Shown in pieces: positions 1 to 10,727 of a DNA stretch of 64,000 nucleotides. Numbering within the stretch: the stretch's first letter is position 1; every line of letters starts with the position of its first letter. The DNA lies in contig JASEES010000001.1 in NCBI GenBank assembly GCA_030019395.1, positions 62,001 to 126,000 on the forward strand. Direction: 5' to 3'. Below the pieces are notes generated by a model. It was not told where the DNA came from. It saw nothing but the letters and a program-made list of their open reading frames with translations, and did not search any database. Source of the DNA: Methanolinea sp. (lineage in GTDB: Archaea; Halobacteriota; Methanomicrobia; Methanomicrobiales; Methanospirillaceae). A program made the position numbers and the translations under genes.

Positions 1-1
1 C

Positions 2-838
2 GTTTTCGAGGAGGAACCCCCCCTGAACTCCCCCCTCCTTGAACTCGACCAGGTGATTGTGACACCTCACCTTGGAGCGAGCACAATCGAGGCCCAGAAG
101 AACGTTGCTGTATCGATTGCAAAGCAATGTATCTCGGTCCTGAAGGGGGGTTCTGCAAAATATGTCGTCAATGCTCCCATGATCCCGCCTGAACACGCGG
201 ATACGATCGAGCCCTTTGCCAGTCTTGCCGAAAAGATGGGGCGTTTCCTGACGCAGCTTGTGTCAGGGAGGATGGAGAAGGTCGAGATAATCTATGGTGG
301 CGAGCTTGCGACCCTCGGGAACAACACGCGGTTCATCACGCTGATGGCACTCAAGGGGCTCCTCGATCCCATCCTCCAGGTCCCTGTCAATATCGTCAAT
401 GCGGAGCTGATTGCAAAGGAGAGGGGAATTTCCGTTGCCGAGACCATGACCCGTGACTCCGGCGGTTTCAAGAGTCTTGTCACCATCAGGGTGAAGACCG
501 ATACGATGGAAGAGACGATGAGTGGAACTGTTTTCATGAAAGGACGGTCGCGCATCGTTTCGATCGGTGGCTACACGATGGACATGATTCCGGAGGGCTA
601 CGTCATCGTTTCCAGGCACCTCGACAAACCCGGTGTTATAGGCCGCGCTTCCACGATACTTGGGAAAGGGAACGTGAATATTGCAGGGATGCAGGTCGGG
701 AGAATCAGGCCGGGCGAAGAAGCTATCATGGTTCTCAACGTTGATTCCGAGGTCACTCCCGAGATGATGGAAGAGATTCGCTCGATGCCCGGAATATTCA
801 CGGCAGTCTTTGCAAAAATATCGGATACTTTAATCTGA
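2..838 (+). CDS. serA: D-3-phosphoglycerate dehydrogenase, C-terminal part (5' truncated by window edge)
   Basis: Frame is open from base 2 (VFEEEPPLNSPLLELDQVIVTPHLGASTIEAQ), the typical SerA catalytic end, followed by the intervening domain and a C-terminal ACT domain (GYVIVSRHLDKPGVIGRASTILGKGNVNIAGMQVGR). Confidence 0.93.
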   Translation, partial: VFEEEPPLNSPLLELDQVIVTPHLGASTIEAQKNVAVSIAKQCISVLKGGSAKYVVNAPMIPPEHADTIEPFASLAEKMGRFLTQLVSGRMEKVEIIYGGELATLGNNTRFITLMALKGLLDPILQVPVNIVNAELIAKERGISVAETMTRDSGGFKSLVTIRVKTDTMEETMSGTVFMKGRSRIVSIGGYTMDMIPEGYVIVSRHLDKPGVIGRASTILGKGNVNIAGMQVGRIRPGEEAIMVLNVDSEVTPEMMEEIRSMPGIFTAVFAKISDTLI

Positions 839-1017
839 AGTGGTTTTGCTCTGTCGCTGACCGGATAGGGGGTTTTATCCCTCTTTTTTTCCGCTGTCAT
901 TTTCATATCAGTGCTGATTGTTTCGATCCGGTGTGTGAAGGCCAGGCGATACCAGAAAAGAGAACAATTTTATACTGTGTTCACCCACATTTCTCCGCAC
1001 AAATTGACCAATCCTGC

Positions 1018-1091
1018 GGGCTCGTGGTCTAGCTGGTTATGACGTCGCCTTGACATGGCGGAGGTCAGGAGTTCGAATCTCCTCGAGCCCA
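1018..1091 (+). tRNA. tRNA-Val (anticodon GAC)
   Basis: GGGCTCG acceptor pairs with CGAGCCC; anticodon loop TTGACAT; T-arm AGGAG-TTCGAAT-CTCCT; no encoded CCA. TATA-like TTTTATAC lies about 45 nt upstream. Confidence 0.96.
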
Positions 1092-1229
1092 TTTCCTTTT
1101 GTTTTCTCCATTTGTTTTTGGAAAAATGGATCAATCGATCCATGCCTTTCACGTTTCGAAACCCGAATCCAAACTGCATGGTTTTTTATCCCCTGCCTGA
1201 CCAATTTCATAAAAGGGGGGTCCTGCCGA

Positions 1230-1646
1230 GTGCTCTCTCTTCTCTATGTGGATGACAAGCCCGAGTTCCTGGATCTCGTGAAACTTTTCATGGCAAAGAG
1301 GGGCCGGTTTTCCATCAGTACCTGCCAGTCTGCATCTGAAGCCATCAAAGACCTTTCCATGAACCGGTACGATGTGATAATCTCCGATTACTACATGCCG
1401 GGAATGGATGGCCTTGCATTTCTCCGCACAATCAGGGGAATGGGAGATCAAACTCCTTTCATCATGTGCACGGGTTTTGGGGGTGATTCAGAGGAGAAAG
1501 AGGCCCTCGGTGCAGGTGCCGATTTCTACATCGTGAAGGGCGGGGACTCGGGAATTTTCTTTGATCTCCTCTGCAGGGCTGTTTCCACCGTTATCAGGAA
1601 TAAAGGTGAGAGGATTGGTCCGGATAGTGCCCGGGGACCACAGTGA
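1230..1646 (+). CDS. Stand-alone response-regulator receiver protein
   Basis: GTG start gives VLSLLYVDDKPEFL...VIISDYYMPGMDGLAFLRTIR...GADFYIVKGGD; CheY-like DD, D and K positions. The longer track ORF runs through the tRNA and is rejected. Confidence 0.85.
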   Translation: MLSLLYVDDKPEFLDLVKLFMAKRGRFSISTCQSASEAIKDLSMNRYDVIISDYYMPGMDGLAFLRTIRGMGDQTPFIMCTGFGGDSEEKEALGAGADFYIVKGGDSGIFFDLLCRAVSTVIRNKGERIGPDSARGPQ

Positions 1647-1663
1647 TATCCAGGTCATGACCC

Positions 1664-2077
1664 ATGTACGATGAATCTGCCCTCCGGAGGTGGATGGGAC
1701 TTGAAATGCGGAAGATTAACGAAGGGGTAGCGGACACACGTGTCTCCCTCCATGCCCTTCTCATGATGGAAAAACCGGTGACCGTCACGAAGGGCGGGCA
1801 GGAGTACCGGTTCGATAAAAGAGTCCTGGAAGACATTGCATCGAGGCTCCCGGTTGTCCTCCAAAAGAAGCTCCGGCTCCCCGTCATATTCTACTACGAC
1901 ATGGAGGTTCCCACCAGTTGTTTCCTTTCGGACAGGGTTGCCTTTGAAGCCCTCCAGGAGATGGGGGAATTGTCCCGTGAAAGGGTGTGGGAAGGGGGGA
2001 GGGTCTTTGTTGGAAGGGCAATTGTCTTTGCACTCATGCGTTCGTACCCGACGGTTTTCCAGATAATGATGCGATGA
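1664..2077 (+). CDS. UPF0216 (DUF61) family protein
   Basis: ALRRWMGLEMRKINEGVADTRVSLHALL...FDKRVLEDIASRLP resembles the archaeal UPF0216 family. Confidence 0.7.
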   Translation: MYDESALRRWMGLEMRKINEGVADTRVSLHALLMMEKPVTVTKGGQEYRFDKRVLEDIASRLPVVLQKKLRLPVIFYYDMEVPTSCFLSDRVAFEALQEMGELSRERVWEGGRVFVGRAIVFALMRSYPTVFQIMMR

Positions 2078-2176
2078 AGAAGGCGGGGCATCAGCATGGG
2101 ACATCTCCACTGGTTTTTTATAGAAAAATGCAGATGACTATCGCTATGGGTGAGACTTGTCCGGGGGATTGAGTGC

Positions 2177-2554
2177 ATGAACGGTGGCATCCTTATCGTT
2201 GAAGACGACCCGGTCATCAGCCAGCTGATCGGGTGGAGACTGGAAAAGATGGGTTTTTTCGTGAGTGGAAAAACCCCGACAGCAGAGGAAGCCCTTGATA
2301 AGATAAAGGACGGGAGACCGGACCTGATCCTCATCGATATCAACCTTCCCGGCACGATGGACGGTACCGAACTTGCCCGGACAATCAAGGAACAGTTCCA
2401 GATCCCCTTCATATTCCTCACTGCATACACCGACAGCGAGACCATTTCCCGGGCCATCGACACAGAACCTGCCGGTTACCTCATAAAACCTTTCAAGGAC
2501 GAGGAACTGAAGGTAATGATTGAACTTGCACTCCGGCACGCAAAGAAAGGGTAA
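2177..2554 (+). CDS. Stand-alone response-regulator receiver protein
   Basis: MNGGILIVEDDPVISQLIGWRLEKMG...DLILIDINLPGTMDGTELART...PFIFLTAYTDSETISRA...GYLIKPFKDEEL; classical receiver fold. Confidence 0.9.
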   Translation: MNGGILIVEDDPVISQLIGWRLEKMGFFVSGKTPTAEEALDKIKDGRPDLILIDINLPGTMDGTELARTIKEQFQIPFIFLTAYTDSETISRAIDTEPAGYLIKPFKDEELKVMIELALRHAKKG

Positions 2555-2633
2555 TATCACAGTTGGTTTTTGGGGAGACTGGAGGAAGAAGAACACGATT
2601 GCAGAGCAGGGTGGGAAAAAAGGGGAATACTGC

Positions 2634-3401
2634 ATGGGTTTCATTCTTAAATCGGCCTGCTTTTTTCTTTTCCTGGCACTCGTCCTGCAGCCTGCCATCA
2701 GTGCCGCGGATGACTGTGGATGCGGCGGTGGTGGCACCACGGGAGACAGCAGCGATATCTCGTCCGGGGGTTACGGATCCTCAGAAGATCCCATGATTCA
2801 CCTCGTCAGGGCACGCGAATTCCTGTCCCGGGGTGATCTTCCGATGGCGATGGCCGAGTGCAGGGAATCACTCACACTGGATCCCCATAATGTTCAGGCT
2901 CTCCTCCTCGAGGGAGAGATCCTCTTCCGGATGGGAAGGTACGGGGAGGCAGCGGAGGCGTTCCGGAAGGTGACCGGGATGTACCCTTCGGAGGAGGAAG
3001 CATACACACGGCTTGGGAACACCTACCTGCTCCTCGGAGATTATCGTTCTGCAGAGAAGGCATACACACGGTCTCTTGCAATCCGCCCCAATGATCCTGT
3101 CGTCCGGGAGAACCTGGAGAAAGCCGTGAGGCTGTCCGGGCAGGAGAACCCGTCTCCCGGGAAGGAGATCTTTGAGAATGGTACCGTGACAGGAACGGCC
3201 CCGCGCACCCGGGCGGAATCCCCCGAGCCTGCGGAACTGACCACTCCCCGCGAAGAAAAAGCTGTTCCCCTGTCTTCTCGTACGCCTACCACCGATCTTT
3301 CACCCGTTCCCTTCCTGATTGCGCTTGTTGTTACCGCCTTCATAACCCGGAGCGAAAAAAAGGGATCAAAGACTATTCTCTCCCTGAAGGGATTGGGATG
3401 A
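2634..3401 (+). CDS. Secreted or membrane-anchored TPR protein with Cys/Gly-rich N-terminus
   Basis: Signal-like MGFILKSACFFLFLALVLQPAISA, then DDCGCGGGG, three TPR units and a C-terminal hydrophobic helix (PVPFLIALVVTAFI) plus basic tail. Confidence 0.75.
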   Translation: MGFILKSACFFLFLALVLQPAISAADDCGCGGGGTTGDSSDISSGGYGSSEDPMIHLVRAREFLSRGDLPMAMAECRESLTLDPHNVQALLLEGEILFRMGRYGEAAEAFRKVTGMYPSEEEAYTRLGNTYLLLGDYRSAEKAYTRSLAIRPNDPVVRENLEKAVRLSGQENPSPGKEIFENGTVTGTAPRTRAESPEPAELTTPREEKAVPLSSRTPTTDLSPVPFLIALVVTAFITRSEKKGSKTILSLKGLG

Positions 3402-3931
3402 AGGAAGGCACGACCAACATCCTCATCACCGGGCCTCCCGGCTGCGGGAAAACAACCCTTATCAAAAATATCATTTCGGACCTCTCTTTTCTCTCTCCTG
3501 TGGGGTTTTATACGGAAGAGATTCGCGAAGGGAAAATGAGGGTAGGGTTCCGGGGTGTTTCCCTCGATGGACGCACATTCCTGCTTGCCCGTTCCGGGTT
3601 TTCGTCCCGTTTCCGGGTGGGTAAGTACGGGGTCGACAAAGCGGGGTTTGAATCATTCCTCGCGACGATCCCGTTTCAGGACGCCGGATTTGTCGTTATT
3701 GACGAGATAGGGAAAATGGAGTGCATATCCGGGCAGTTCTGCCATCTCGTGGAAGATTTACTCTCCTCGGAAAAATGCCTTCTTGCAACAATTGCTTCAA
3801 GGGGTACCCCGTTTATCGAGGCAATCAGGCAACGGGACGACGTGGAGATCCATCTCATCGACAGGAAAAACCACATGGATATTGCAGGAAGGGTAAAAGA
3901 ACGCATCCGTGCCCTGATCGAAAGGACCTGA
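3398..3931 (+). CDS. Nucleoside-triphosphatase, THEP1 family
   Basis: ITGPPGCGKTTLIKNI Walker A; VGFYTEEIREG and FVVIDEIGKMEC are THEP1 signatures. Confidence 0.9.
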   Translation: MKEGTTNILITGPPGCGKTTLIKNIISDLSFLSPVGFYTEEIREGKMRVGFRGVSLDGRTFLLARSGFSSRFRVGKYGVDKAGFESFLATIPFQDAGFVVIDEIGKMECISGQFCHLVEDLLSSEKCLLATIASRGTPFIEAIRQRDDVEIHLIDRKNHMDIAGRVKERIRALIERT

Positions 3932-4045
3932 TCCATTCATTTTCCCGGTTAAGGGGAGGATCGTGTCCCGCCACATCCCCGGTCAGGCGGCATGGCGACA
4001 GGGTAACCCATATGTGTCAACAGATCATAAAAACAGGTAATCTCT

Positions 4046-5404
4046 ATGGAATCCATGAAATCCGTTATCCTGGCAGGGGGAGTCGGGACCAGGCTCTGGC
4101 CCCTCTCGAGGACATATAATCCCAAGCAGTTCCTCAAGATGAACGGGACATCTCTCTTCCAGGAGACATACAAAAGGGCCATGCGTTTATCGAAACCTGA
4201 AGACATCTATGTTGTCACCCACAGGGACCACCACTATCTGGCTTTGAATCAGATCGAGGAATTGAACCAGAACGTTCCGGATGGGCGTATCCTGTCCGAG
4301 CCTGTGGGGAAGAATACACTCCCGGCAATCACCTGGGCGATACTCGAGATAGAAAAGGAGTCTGGTGAATCACTCGTTGCCGTGTTCCCCAGTGACCATT
4401 ACCTCGGCGAGGATGCAATGGATGAGATCGCTGCGGCAGGCAGGATTGCCGGGGACTTCCTTGTTACGTTCGGGATTCCGCCCACTCACCCCCACACGGG
4501 ATATGGATATATTGCACCGGGAGACCCCCTCTCCCTCGGGTTCAGGGTGAGCAGGTTCCGGGAGAAACCGGACTGGGAGACTGCAAGGGTCTTTGTGGAT
4601 GCCGGTTATCTCTGGAACAGCGGTATGTTCCTCTTCTCGACAGGTACTTTTCTCGGGGAGCTTGAGCGGCTGCAGCCCGGGATATACGTCCCCATGAGGG
4701 AAAAAGGCGTTGCCTCATACCCCGAATTGCCCTCTCTCTCGGTTGATTATGGGCTCCTCGAGGTTTCCGACCGCGTTGCAGTCGTGCCACTCCGGGCCAG
4801 ATGGACGGACCTCGGGACGTTCCGCGCATGGTACGATTTCAAGCAGCACGACAGCCATGGCAATGCGGGAGAGGCGGAATTTATCGATTCTGAGGGTAAT
4901 TTTGTGCATGCCCCCGGGAAAAAGGTTGCACTGGTCGGCGTTAAGGATCTCGTCCTCGTCGACACGGGCGATGCCCTCCTTGCCTGCCGGATGGATATGA
5001 CAGAGAGCGTCGGAAACCTCGTAAAGGTTCTTAAGAACCGCGGTGATACAATCACGGACTATCACCTCCAGGTACACCGTCCCTGGGGTTCTTACACCGA
5101 ACTCGAGAGATCGCGGTTCTACCGGATCAAGAGGGTTACAGTCAAGCCGGGAAAGAAACTCTCCCTCCAGATGCATCACCACCGGAGCGAGCACTGGATC
5201 GTTGTCAGTGGCATGGCTGATGTCATCCTCGGGGATCGCACGATTCACCTGAGACAGGGCGAGAGTACATTTGTCCCGGCAGGAATCAGGCACCGGCTGG
5301 CGAACACGGGAAAAATCCCCCTTGAAGTTATCGAAGTCCAGATCGGCGAGTACCTCGAGGAAGATGATATCACGCGATTTGCCGATGATTACAACAGGAT
5401 ATGA
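4046..5404 (+). CDS. manC: Mannose-1-phosphate guanylyltransferase / mannose-6-phosphate isomerase (bifunctional)
   Basis: VILAGGVGTRLWPLSRTYNPKQFL nucleotidyltransferase plus C-terminal cupin (RPWGSYTELE...KPGKKLSLQMHHHRSEHWIVVSG). Confidence 0.95.
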   Translation: MESMKSVILAGGVGTRLWPLSRTYNPKQFLKMNGTSLFQETYKRAMRLSKPEDIYVVTHRDHHYLALNQIEELNQNVPDGRILSEPVGKNTLPAITWAILEIEKESGESLVAVFPSDHYLGEDAMDEIAAAGRIAGDFLVTFGIPPTHPHTGYGYIAPGDPLSLGFRVSRFREKPDWETARVFVDAGYLWNSGMFLFSTGTFLGELERLQPGIYVPMREKGVASYPELPSLSVDYGLLEVSDRVAVVPLRARWTDLGTFRAWYDFKQHDSHGNAGEAEFIDSEGNFVHAPGKKVALVGVKDLVLVDTGDALLACRMDMTESVGNLVKVLKNRGDTITDYHLQVHRPWGSYTELERSRFYRIKRVTVKPGKKLSLQMHHHRSEHWIVVSGMADVILGDRTIHLRQGESTFVPAGIRHRLANTGKIPLEVIEVQIGEYLEEDDITRFADDYNRI

Positions 5405-5550
5405 TGGAAATACCGGGCACGGACTCACTCATCACCTGCCTCTGTCACGGGATGGGTAGCAGGATTCCCTGTGATCACGGGGCAGCGGCGTATTGCACCG
5501 GGTGATGCCGGGAATGCCGGGCTGATCGCCCGGGAGGTCAGGGCTTACAG

Positions 5551-6597
5551 ATGTCTCCACTCGCAAAGGATACGGTCATGGTCGTCCATGGTGCGGAGAT
5601 ATTTGATACGGGAAATGCCGCGTGGCTCTTTTCGGTCCTTGCACCGTGCAGGATTGTCGTTGCCGGCATCATGGCCCGTGTGGCTGCGGAAGAGTCCGGG
5701 CTTCCCTGCGAATTTGCAGACATTCCCCCGAGCATGGTGATGAGGAGGCTCCACCAGCCCTGTTTCCTTGCGAACCGGGGAAAGAGCCCTGAATCGGGCC
5801 GCATTTTCGGTGAGATCGTGGCCCGGCGGGTCGGGGATGAGGGAATCATCCACGTCGAATGTGCATCGGGGGAGGTCATATGCTGGAACAGGTACCCGGA
5901 TGACCTCGCGAGGGAGATAGCCACGCTGACAGGCTATTCCCTGGTCAGCGGAGTCACCATGCCGGAAGGGACGGAGCCGGGAACCCGGGTCATCCGGGGA
6001 TGCCTCCCGGGGGAGGCCGTCTTTGTAAACGGGACTGTCATTGGCGTGGCAACGGGACACGAGGTCGTAATCAGGGTAAGTGAAAAAGGAGTGGAACCCG
6101 TCCTTGGTCTTTCAGTAAAAGTACACGGCCTCGAAAAACTCAATAAATCGGGCCCGATCGACCCTGCCACGGCCTGGTGCAAGAGCGGCCCCATCCGTGC
6201 ACGGGAACCAGTGACGACGAATAATGCACCACCAAAGAAGGGCCGGGTCGTATTCATTGACCACTGTGGACATACCCTCTATCGCAGCGTCTCGTCCAAT
6301 GGTGTCTGCGGGATTGTCAGCGTGGGTGATGACACAACCGCCGTCTGCGCCCATATCGGTGCGCACCTCGGCGTCCCGGTTTTCGGGATCGTGGATGGTG
6401 ACACCGACGGGATTGTTCCTGTCCGCTATGCGCCGGGGTCCGTCATCGCAGTGGCAACCGGTATTTCGGATGACGATCTCGGAAAAGAGGTCGCAGTGAT
6501 GATTCCTGCAGAAGAGGTGGACTGGGACGATTTCATCCGTATGCTGGTGGCTCGTATCGGGGACAGGGCAAGGATATGCAGGCCTCCCCATTCATGA
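5551..6597 (+). CDS. DUF2117 family archaeal protein
   Basis: VMVVHGAEIFDTGNAAWLFSVLAPCRIVVAGIMARVAAEESG resembles the methanogen DUF2117 family. Confidence 0.7.
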   Translation: MSPLAKDTVMVVHGAEIFDTGNAAWLFSVLAPCRIVVAGIMARVAAEESGLPCEFADIPPSMVMRRLHQPCFLANRGKSPESGRIFGEIVARRVGDEGIIHVECASGEVICWNRYPDDLAREIATLTGYSLVSGVTMPEGTEPGTRVIRGCLPGEAVFVNGTVIGVATGHEVVIRVSEKGVEPVLGLSVKVHGLEKLNKSGPIDPATAWCKSGPIRAREPVTTNNAPPKKGRVVFIDHCGHTLYRSVSSNGVCGIVSVGDDTTAVCAHIGAHLGVPVFGIVDGDTDGIVPVRYAPGSVIAVATGISDDDLGKEVAVMIPAEEVDWDDFIRMLVARIGDRARICRPPHS

Positions 6598-6606
6598 GAG
6601 CCTGAT

Positions 6607-8292
6607 TCATTCTCCACCGGGCTTTCCCTGGACAGATTGTCTTTGGAATCGCTCTCTGATGCTATCCAGGGTCTCGATATCGGAAATCCCCTTGTCGTCC
6701 CTGACCCTGATAAACCGGGGAAACCTCAGGGCAAACCCGCTCTCGTAGTTCGGGCTCTTCTGTATCTCCGAGTAACCCACCTCGAAGACGAGGAATGGTT
6801 CCAGATGAACCTCCTTTCCGGACTCTGAAATCACGCGGTCCTTCAGCAACTCGTAAACCTCCTGGAGTTCTTCATCCGTAAAACCCGTTGCCACCTTTCC
6901 AACGGGGAGTAGTTCACCCCTGTCCTGGCAGGCAAGCAGGAATGAGCCAAAGAGATGCGCCCTCTTTCCCTCCCCCCATTCGGCACCGATCACTGCAAGG
7001 TCAATAGAATCCACGCCCGGTTTTATTTTGAGCCAGTTCTTTCCCCTGATACCCGGTGTATAGGACGAGGAAAGGACTTTCAGCATCAGCCCCTCGTGAC
7101 CTGCATCCAGGCTCTCCCGGTAAACTGCCTCGATGACAGAGATATCGGAACTTACCGTCTGGGGAGCGACGCAACCTGACATTGCTTCTTCGAGGTATTT
7201 TCTCCTCTCCCGGAGGGGGTCGTCGATAAGGGTCTTTCCATCGAGGTAGAGGATATCGAAGACAAAGGGCTGCATCCTGATCTCCTTCTGCATTGCCGCG
7301 ATATCGTACTTTCTCCGGAACCTGCGCAGTACAGTCTGGAACGGGAGAGGCCTGCCATCCTTAATGGCAATCACTTCGCCGTCGAGGATGACATCGTGGG
7401 AAGTAGCGTTCTTCAGGGTCTCCACGACTTCCGGAAGGGCCTCTGTCACGTCTTCGAGTTTCCGTGAATACATCCTGCACCGGTTGCCCTGCTTGTGGAA
7501 CTGGAACCTGCTGCCGTCGTACTTGTACTCGGCCGCCATCGCGCCGTTTTCCGCAATGGCCTGACTGATGGAACCCTGCTGGGCGAGCATCATCTTCACG
7601 GGGTGAAAAAGCCTGATGTGGATATCTGCAAGGGAATCCCTGCCTTTTCTTGCACGCAATGCCACCTCTCCAAGGTCATTTATCGCCTGGTAGGCATGCT
7701 CGACCAGGGACGGGTCGACGGAAAAGGCCTGGGCAATTGCATCCCGCATGGTACCCTCGCCAACCCCTATCCGGAGGTCTTCCAGGATAAGGCGGGCGAG
7801 GTACTTTGCCTCGAGGGGAGACGCATTCTGGAAGAGGTTCTGGACGAGAGAGAGTTTCTCCACCTGCGAAGAACGTCCCTCGAGACGTGAGATCCTCTCC
7901 AGGTCCGAATAGACGGAGGACAGGTCGAGTTCCTGCGAGAAGAGGGATGTCTGGAACGTTGAGGAGCGTCCCGATCGTTTCCCGGCTCTCTTATTTTCCA
8001 GTATTGCCTGGACAGCAAGTCCCACGTCGCCCTTCCTGTTGATCTCGCCGATAATGTCTGACCGCGTGGCATCAACAACCTGGGTCAGAGCATCAAAGAG
8101 GAGGTTTGGACCGATACCTATCTTATTGGGACTCCAGTCGGGGAAGATCCTGCCGGTCAGGAACCGGACGAAGATGGGGAGATCCCCCTCGTCAAGGCTG
8201 GGGAGGATAGCCGAGATCTTTCCTGTCATCTCGAGCCGCCCTCCGATGCCCTCCAGCTGTTCGCAGATCCGGGCAAATTCAAGGAATTTCAT
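6607..8292 (-). CDS. lig: ATP-dependent DNA ligase
   Basis: [15 protein letters not shown] active-site motif (K-x-D-G), [34 protein letters not shown]; archaeal LigB type. Confidence 0.96.
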   Translation of the reverse strand: MKFLEFARICEQLEGIGGRLEMTGKISAILPSLDEGDLPIFVRFLTGRIFPDWSPNKIGIGPNLLFDALTQVVDATRSDIIGEINRKGDVGLAVQAILENKRAGKRSGRSSTFQTSLFSQELDLSSVYSDLERISRLEGRSSQVEKLSLVQNLFQNASPLEAKYLARLILEDLRIGVGEGTMRDAIAQAFSVDPSLVEHAYQAINDLGEVALRARKGRDSLADIHIRLFHPVKMMLAQQGSISQAIAENGAMAAEYKYDGSRFQFHKQGNRCRMYSRKLEDVTEALPEVVETLKNATSHDVILDGEVIAIKDGRPLPFQTVLRRFRRKYDIAAMQKEIRMQPFVFDILYLDGKTLIDDPLRERRKYLEEAMSGCVAPQTVSSDISVIEAVYRESLDAGHEGLMLKVLSSSYTPGIRGKNWLKIKPGVDSIDLAVIGAEWGEGKRAHLFGSFLLACQDRGELLPVGKVATGFTDEELQEVYELLKDRVISESGKEVHLEPFLVFEVGYSEIQKSPNYESGFALRFPRFIRVRDDKGISDIETLDSIRERFQRQSVQGKPGGE

Positions 8293-8441
8293 GATGCCTC
8301 TTTCCATTTAAACCTCAGCACGGGCAGAAAATAAGGGTTCTCTTCGCATAAAGGTCGTGATAAAGACCTGCATCACCTTTTTTTGTTCTCCTTTTCCGGG
8401 TCTCAAGGTTCTTATAGTCTCACAGGAAATTTCTGTATGTA

Positions 8442-9635
8442 ATGGCGGGAGAGTGGGTCCCCGATGCCCTTATCGAGCAGAAGATGGGGCAGACCAAGCG
8501 GGAGATGATGGATTACATCGAGAAGAACTCGGAGAAGATAGATTCGAACCTGCCCGTGTTCTTTGGCCATGTCATCTCTATCCTGGAGAACAACTTCCCT
8601 GATATCCCTGACCAGGTCTACGACCGGTTCATCGATGACGTCACAGTCAAGGTGCTCGAGGAGAGCAAGCGTTCCACCGATGTTGAATACATCGAAAGGC
8701 TGTTCCGCCACGCAACGCGGGTCAAGAGAAAATATACCGGCAGGGCGATCTTTGATATCGTCCTCGGTCTCAAGCTCATCGATATCGGAAAATACAAGGA
8801 TGCCATCGACATCCTGATGAAGTACCGGACCGTTGACGCTATCGTCTGCACGGCAATTGCATTCTGTTACTACGAGCTGTCCGCCCTCGAACTGCCCCCT
8901 GACCAGAGACCGGACAAGAGCACCACGAGCAGCATGGCTCTTTCCGCCCGGGAGCAGATGATCGAGCTTGCACGGCTTCAGCCACCGGTCAACAGGCTGC
9001 GGTTCCCCCAGGTTATCCAGGAACTGCGTGTGAACAAGATCTTCTGGTTCATGATAAAACTTGCAATAGACTGGTTCCCGGACCAGCCTGTTTATCTCAA
9101 GATAGGGCTCGAAAAGGCAAAAAAGGACCAGAACCGGGATATGAGGGGAGAACTCCTCAAGATAGCGGCAGAGCGGTATTACAGCGACATGTTCTTCCTG
9201 CGCGACCTCTACCACTTCAAGCTGGAAGCAAGGGATGCAGGGGGAGCGACTGCCGTGGTGAGGCAGATGATGCAGCAGCACCCGGATGAACTCGAACCCC
9301 TCTACTACGGGTTGCAGCTTGCGATCATGTCCTCGCAGGATTCTGCCTACCAGAAGTTCCGGAGCACTGCCATCTCGAAAAAGATGCCCGCACACGTCAT
9401 CCTCCTGCTCGACCTTGCCTTCTTTCTCATCAGCGGGAGGAGAACGGATGCAGAAGTGATGTTCGAGGACATGGAGAAAAAACTCCCTGCCCTTGGTTAT
9501 TACCTCGAGGTTCTCGACTACCTCATGCAGGACATATTCTCCGAGGACGAAAAACGGTCAAAGACGGCAAGAAAGGTGTTCATGGACTCGATCGACCAGT
9601 ATTGCCTGAAACTCATAAAGATGAAGGAAGACTGA
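8442..9635 (+). CDS. Conserved hypothetical helical protein
   Basis: Full-length 397 aa ORF with TATA-like TTCTTATAG about 30 nt upstream; helix-rich composition, no recognised domain. Confidence 0.75.
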   Translation: MAGEWVPDALIEQKMGQTKREMMDYIEKNSEKIDSNLPVFFGHVISILENNFPDIPDQVYDRFIDDVTVKVLEESKRSTDVEYIERLFRHATRVKRKYTGRAIFDIVLGLKLIDIGKYKDAIDILMKYRTVDAIVCTAIAFCYYELSALELPPDQRPDKSTTSSMALSAREQMIELARLQPPVNRLRFPQVIQELRVNKIFWFMIKLAIDWFPDQPVYLKIGLEKAKKDQNRDMRGELLKIAAERYYSDMFFLRDLYHFKLEARDAGGATAVVRQMMQQHPDELEPLYYGLQLAIMSSQDSAYQKFRSTAISKKMPAHVILLLDLAFFLISGRRTDAEVMFEDMEKKLPALGYYLEVLDYLMQDIFSEDEKRSKTARKVFMDSIDQYCLKLIKMKED

Positions 9636-9848
9636 TTTCCTTTTGGAAAAAGAATCACTCAGGGATGTTAAGGCATTATTCCCGATACTGTGGCGATCAG
9701 GGGCCGATACCGTGAGATCCGCATTCCGCGACCTGCCCTTTGCGTGCCCGTGTCGACTGTCAGGGTAAGAAAGATGTTTTTTGTCCATGAATAATGCATG
9801 AGAGACGGTTGAAAAACCATTATGCCGGCGCGGATTCTCCCTCCTGCA

Positions 9849-10637
9849 TCAGAGGAAAATACCATGGGGCCATCCCGCATCTGACCCGGCGTTTGTGGCA
9901 ACCCTGATCTCAAGATCTGAATAGAAGAGTCCTGCAGCCTCCCTGGCGCATGCGAGTGCCTTTTCCGGGGTATTGTTCACCTCGCTCAAATGCGCGAGCA
10001 GGACGGAATGCACCTGCGTGCAGAGCCCCTTGATGCACTCAGCGGCGGCATTGTTCGAGAGATGACCCCGGCGTGACCTTATCCGCCGCTTGAGGGACTC
10101 GGGATAGGGCCCTTCTTTGAGCATATGGGGACAATGGTTACTCTCGAGGACGAGACCGTCGCAGCGGGAGAGGTGCTCGATCATGTGGTCGGTGACCATG
10201 CCGGTATCAGTGCAGCACCCGAGAGTCTGGTCGCCATTCCGGATGGTATACCCGCATGGTTCCCTTGCGTCGTGGGATACAGCAAATGCCCTGACAGAAA
10301 ATTCACCCACGCAGAAATCCTCGCCGTAATCAATTCTGACTGCCCTGACGGGCTTTCGGTGCACGCCTCCCGAATCGAGGAGATCGACGAGGGTCCCGCC
10401 GGTCGCATACACCGGGATGGAAAGGTGGCGTGCAAGGGGCATTACGGCTGCGATATGGTCGATGTGTTCATGAGTGACGAGTATGGCAGCGAGGCTGTCG
10501 GTGGTCTTTCCTGCAGTGTGGAGCCGTGAGAGTATTTCCCGGCGGGTAAGACCGGCATCGACGAGGAGGGAGGAAGACTCTCCTTCGATAAACAGGCAGT
10601 TTCCCTTACTCCCGCTCGCAAGAGAGATGCACCGCAT
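9849..10637 (-). CDS. MBL-fold metallo-hydrolase (YycJ/WalJ-like)
   Basis: MRCISLASGSKGNCLFIEGESSSLLVDAGLTRREI...LVTHEHIDHIAA...SNHCPHML...LAHLSEVNN. Confidence 0.88.
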   Translation of the reverse strand: MRCISLASGSKGNCLFIEGESSSLLVDAGLTRREILSRLHTAGKTTDSLAAILVTHEHIDHIAAVMPLARHLSIPVYATGGTLVDLLDSGGVHRKPVRAVRIDYGEDFCVGEFSVRAFAVSHDAREPCGYTIRNGDQTLGCCTDTGMVTDHMIEHLSRCDGLVLESNHCPHMLKEGPYPESLKRRIRSRRGHLSNNAAAECIKGLCTQVHSVLLAHLSEVNNTPEKALACAREAAGLFYSDLEIRVATNAGSDAGWPHGIFL

Positions 10638-10727
10638 TGCATGAATATTGTGCATGAAACTTAAAATGCATGGTGATGCGGGCCTGGGCAGGTTGCAAGA
10701 CAACGGTACCGGACAAAATTTGCTGTT

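Noticed and set aside
1050-1229. N-terminal extension of the receiver ORF through the tRNA gene
   Set aside because: The extension is translated tRNA sequence; GTG 1230 is the sensible start.
3011-3090. Direct repeat GCATACACACGG in the TPR gene
   Set aside because: Explained by repeated TPR units in the coding sequence, not a mobile or regulatory repeat.
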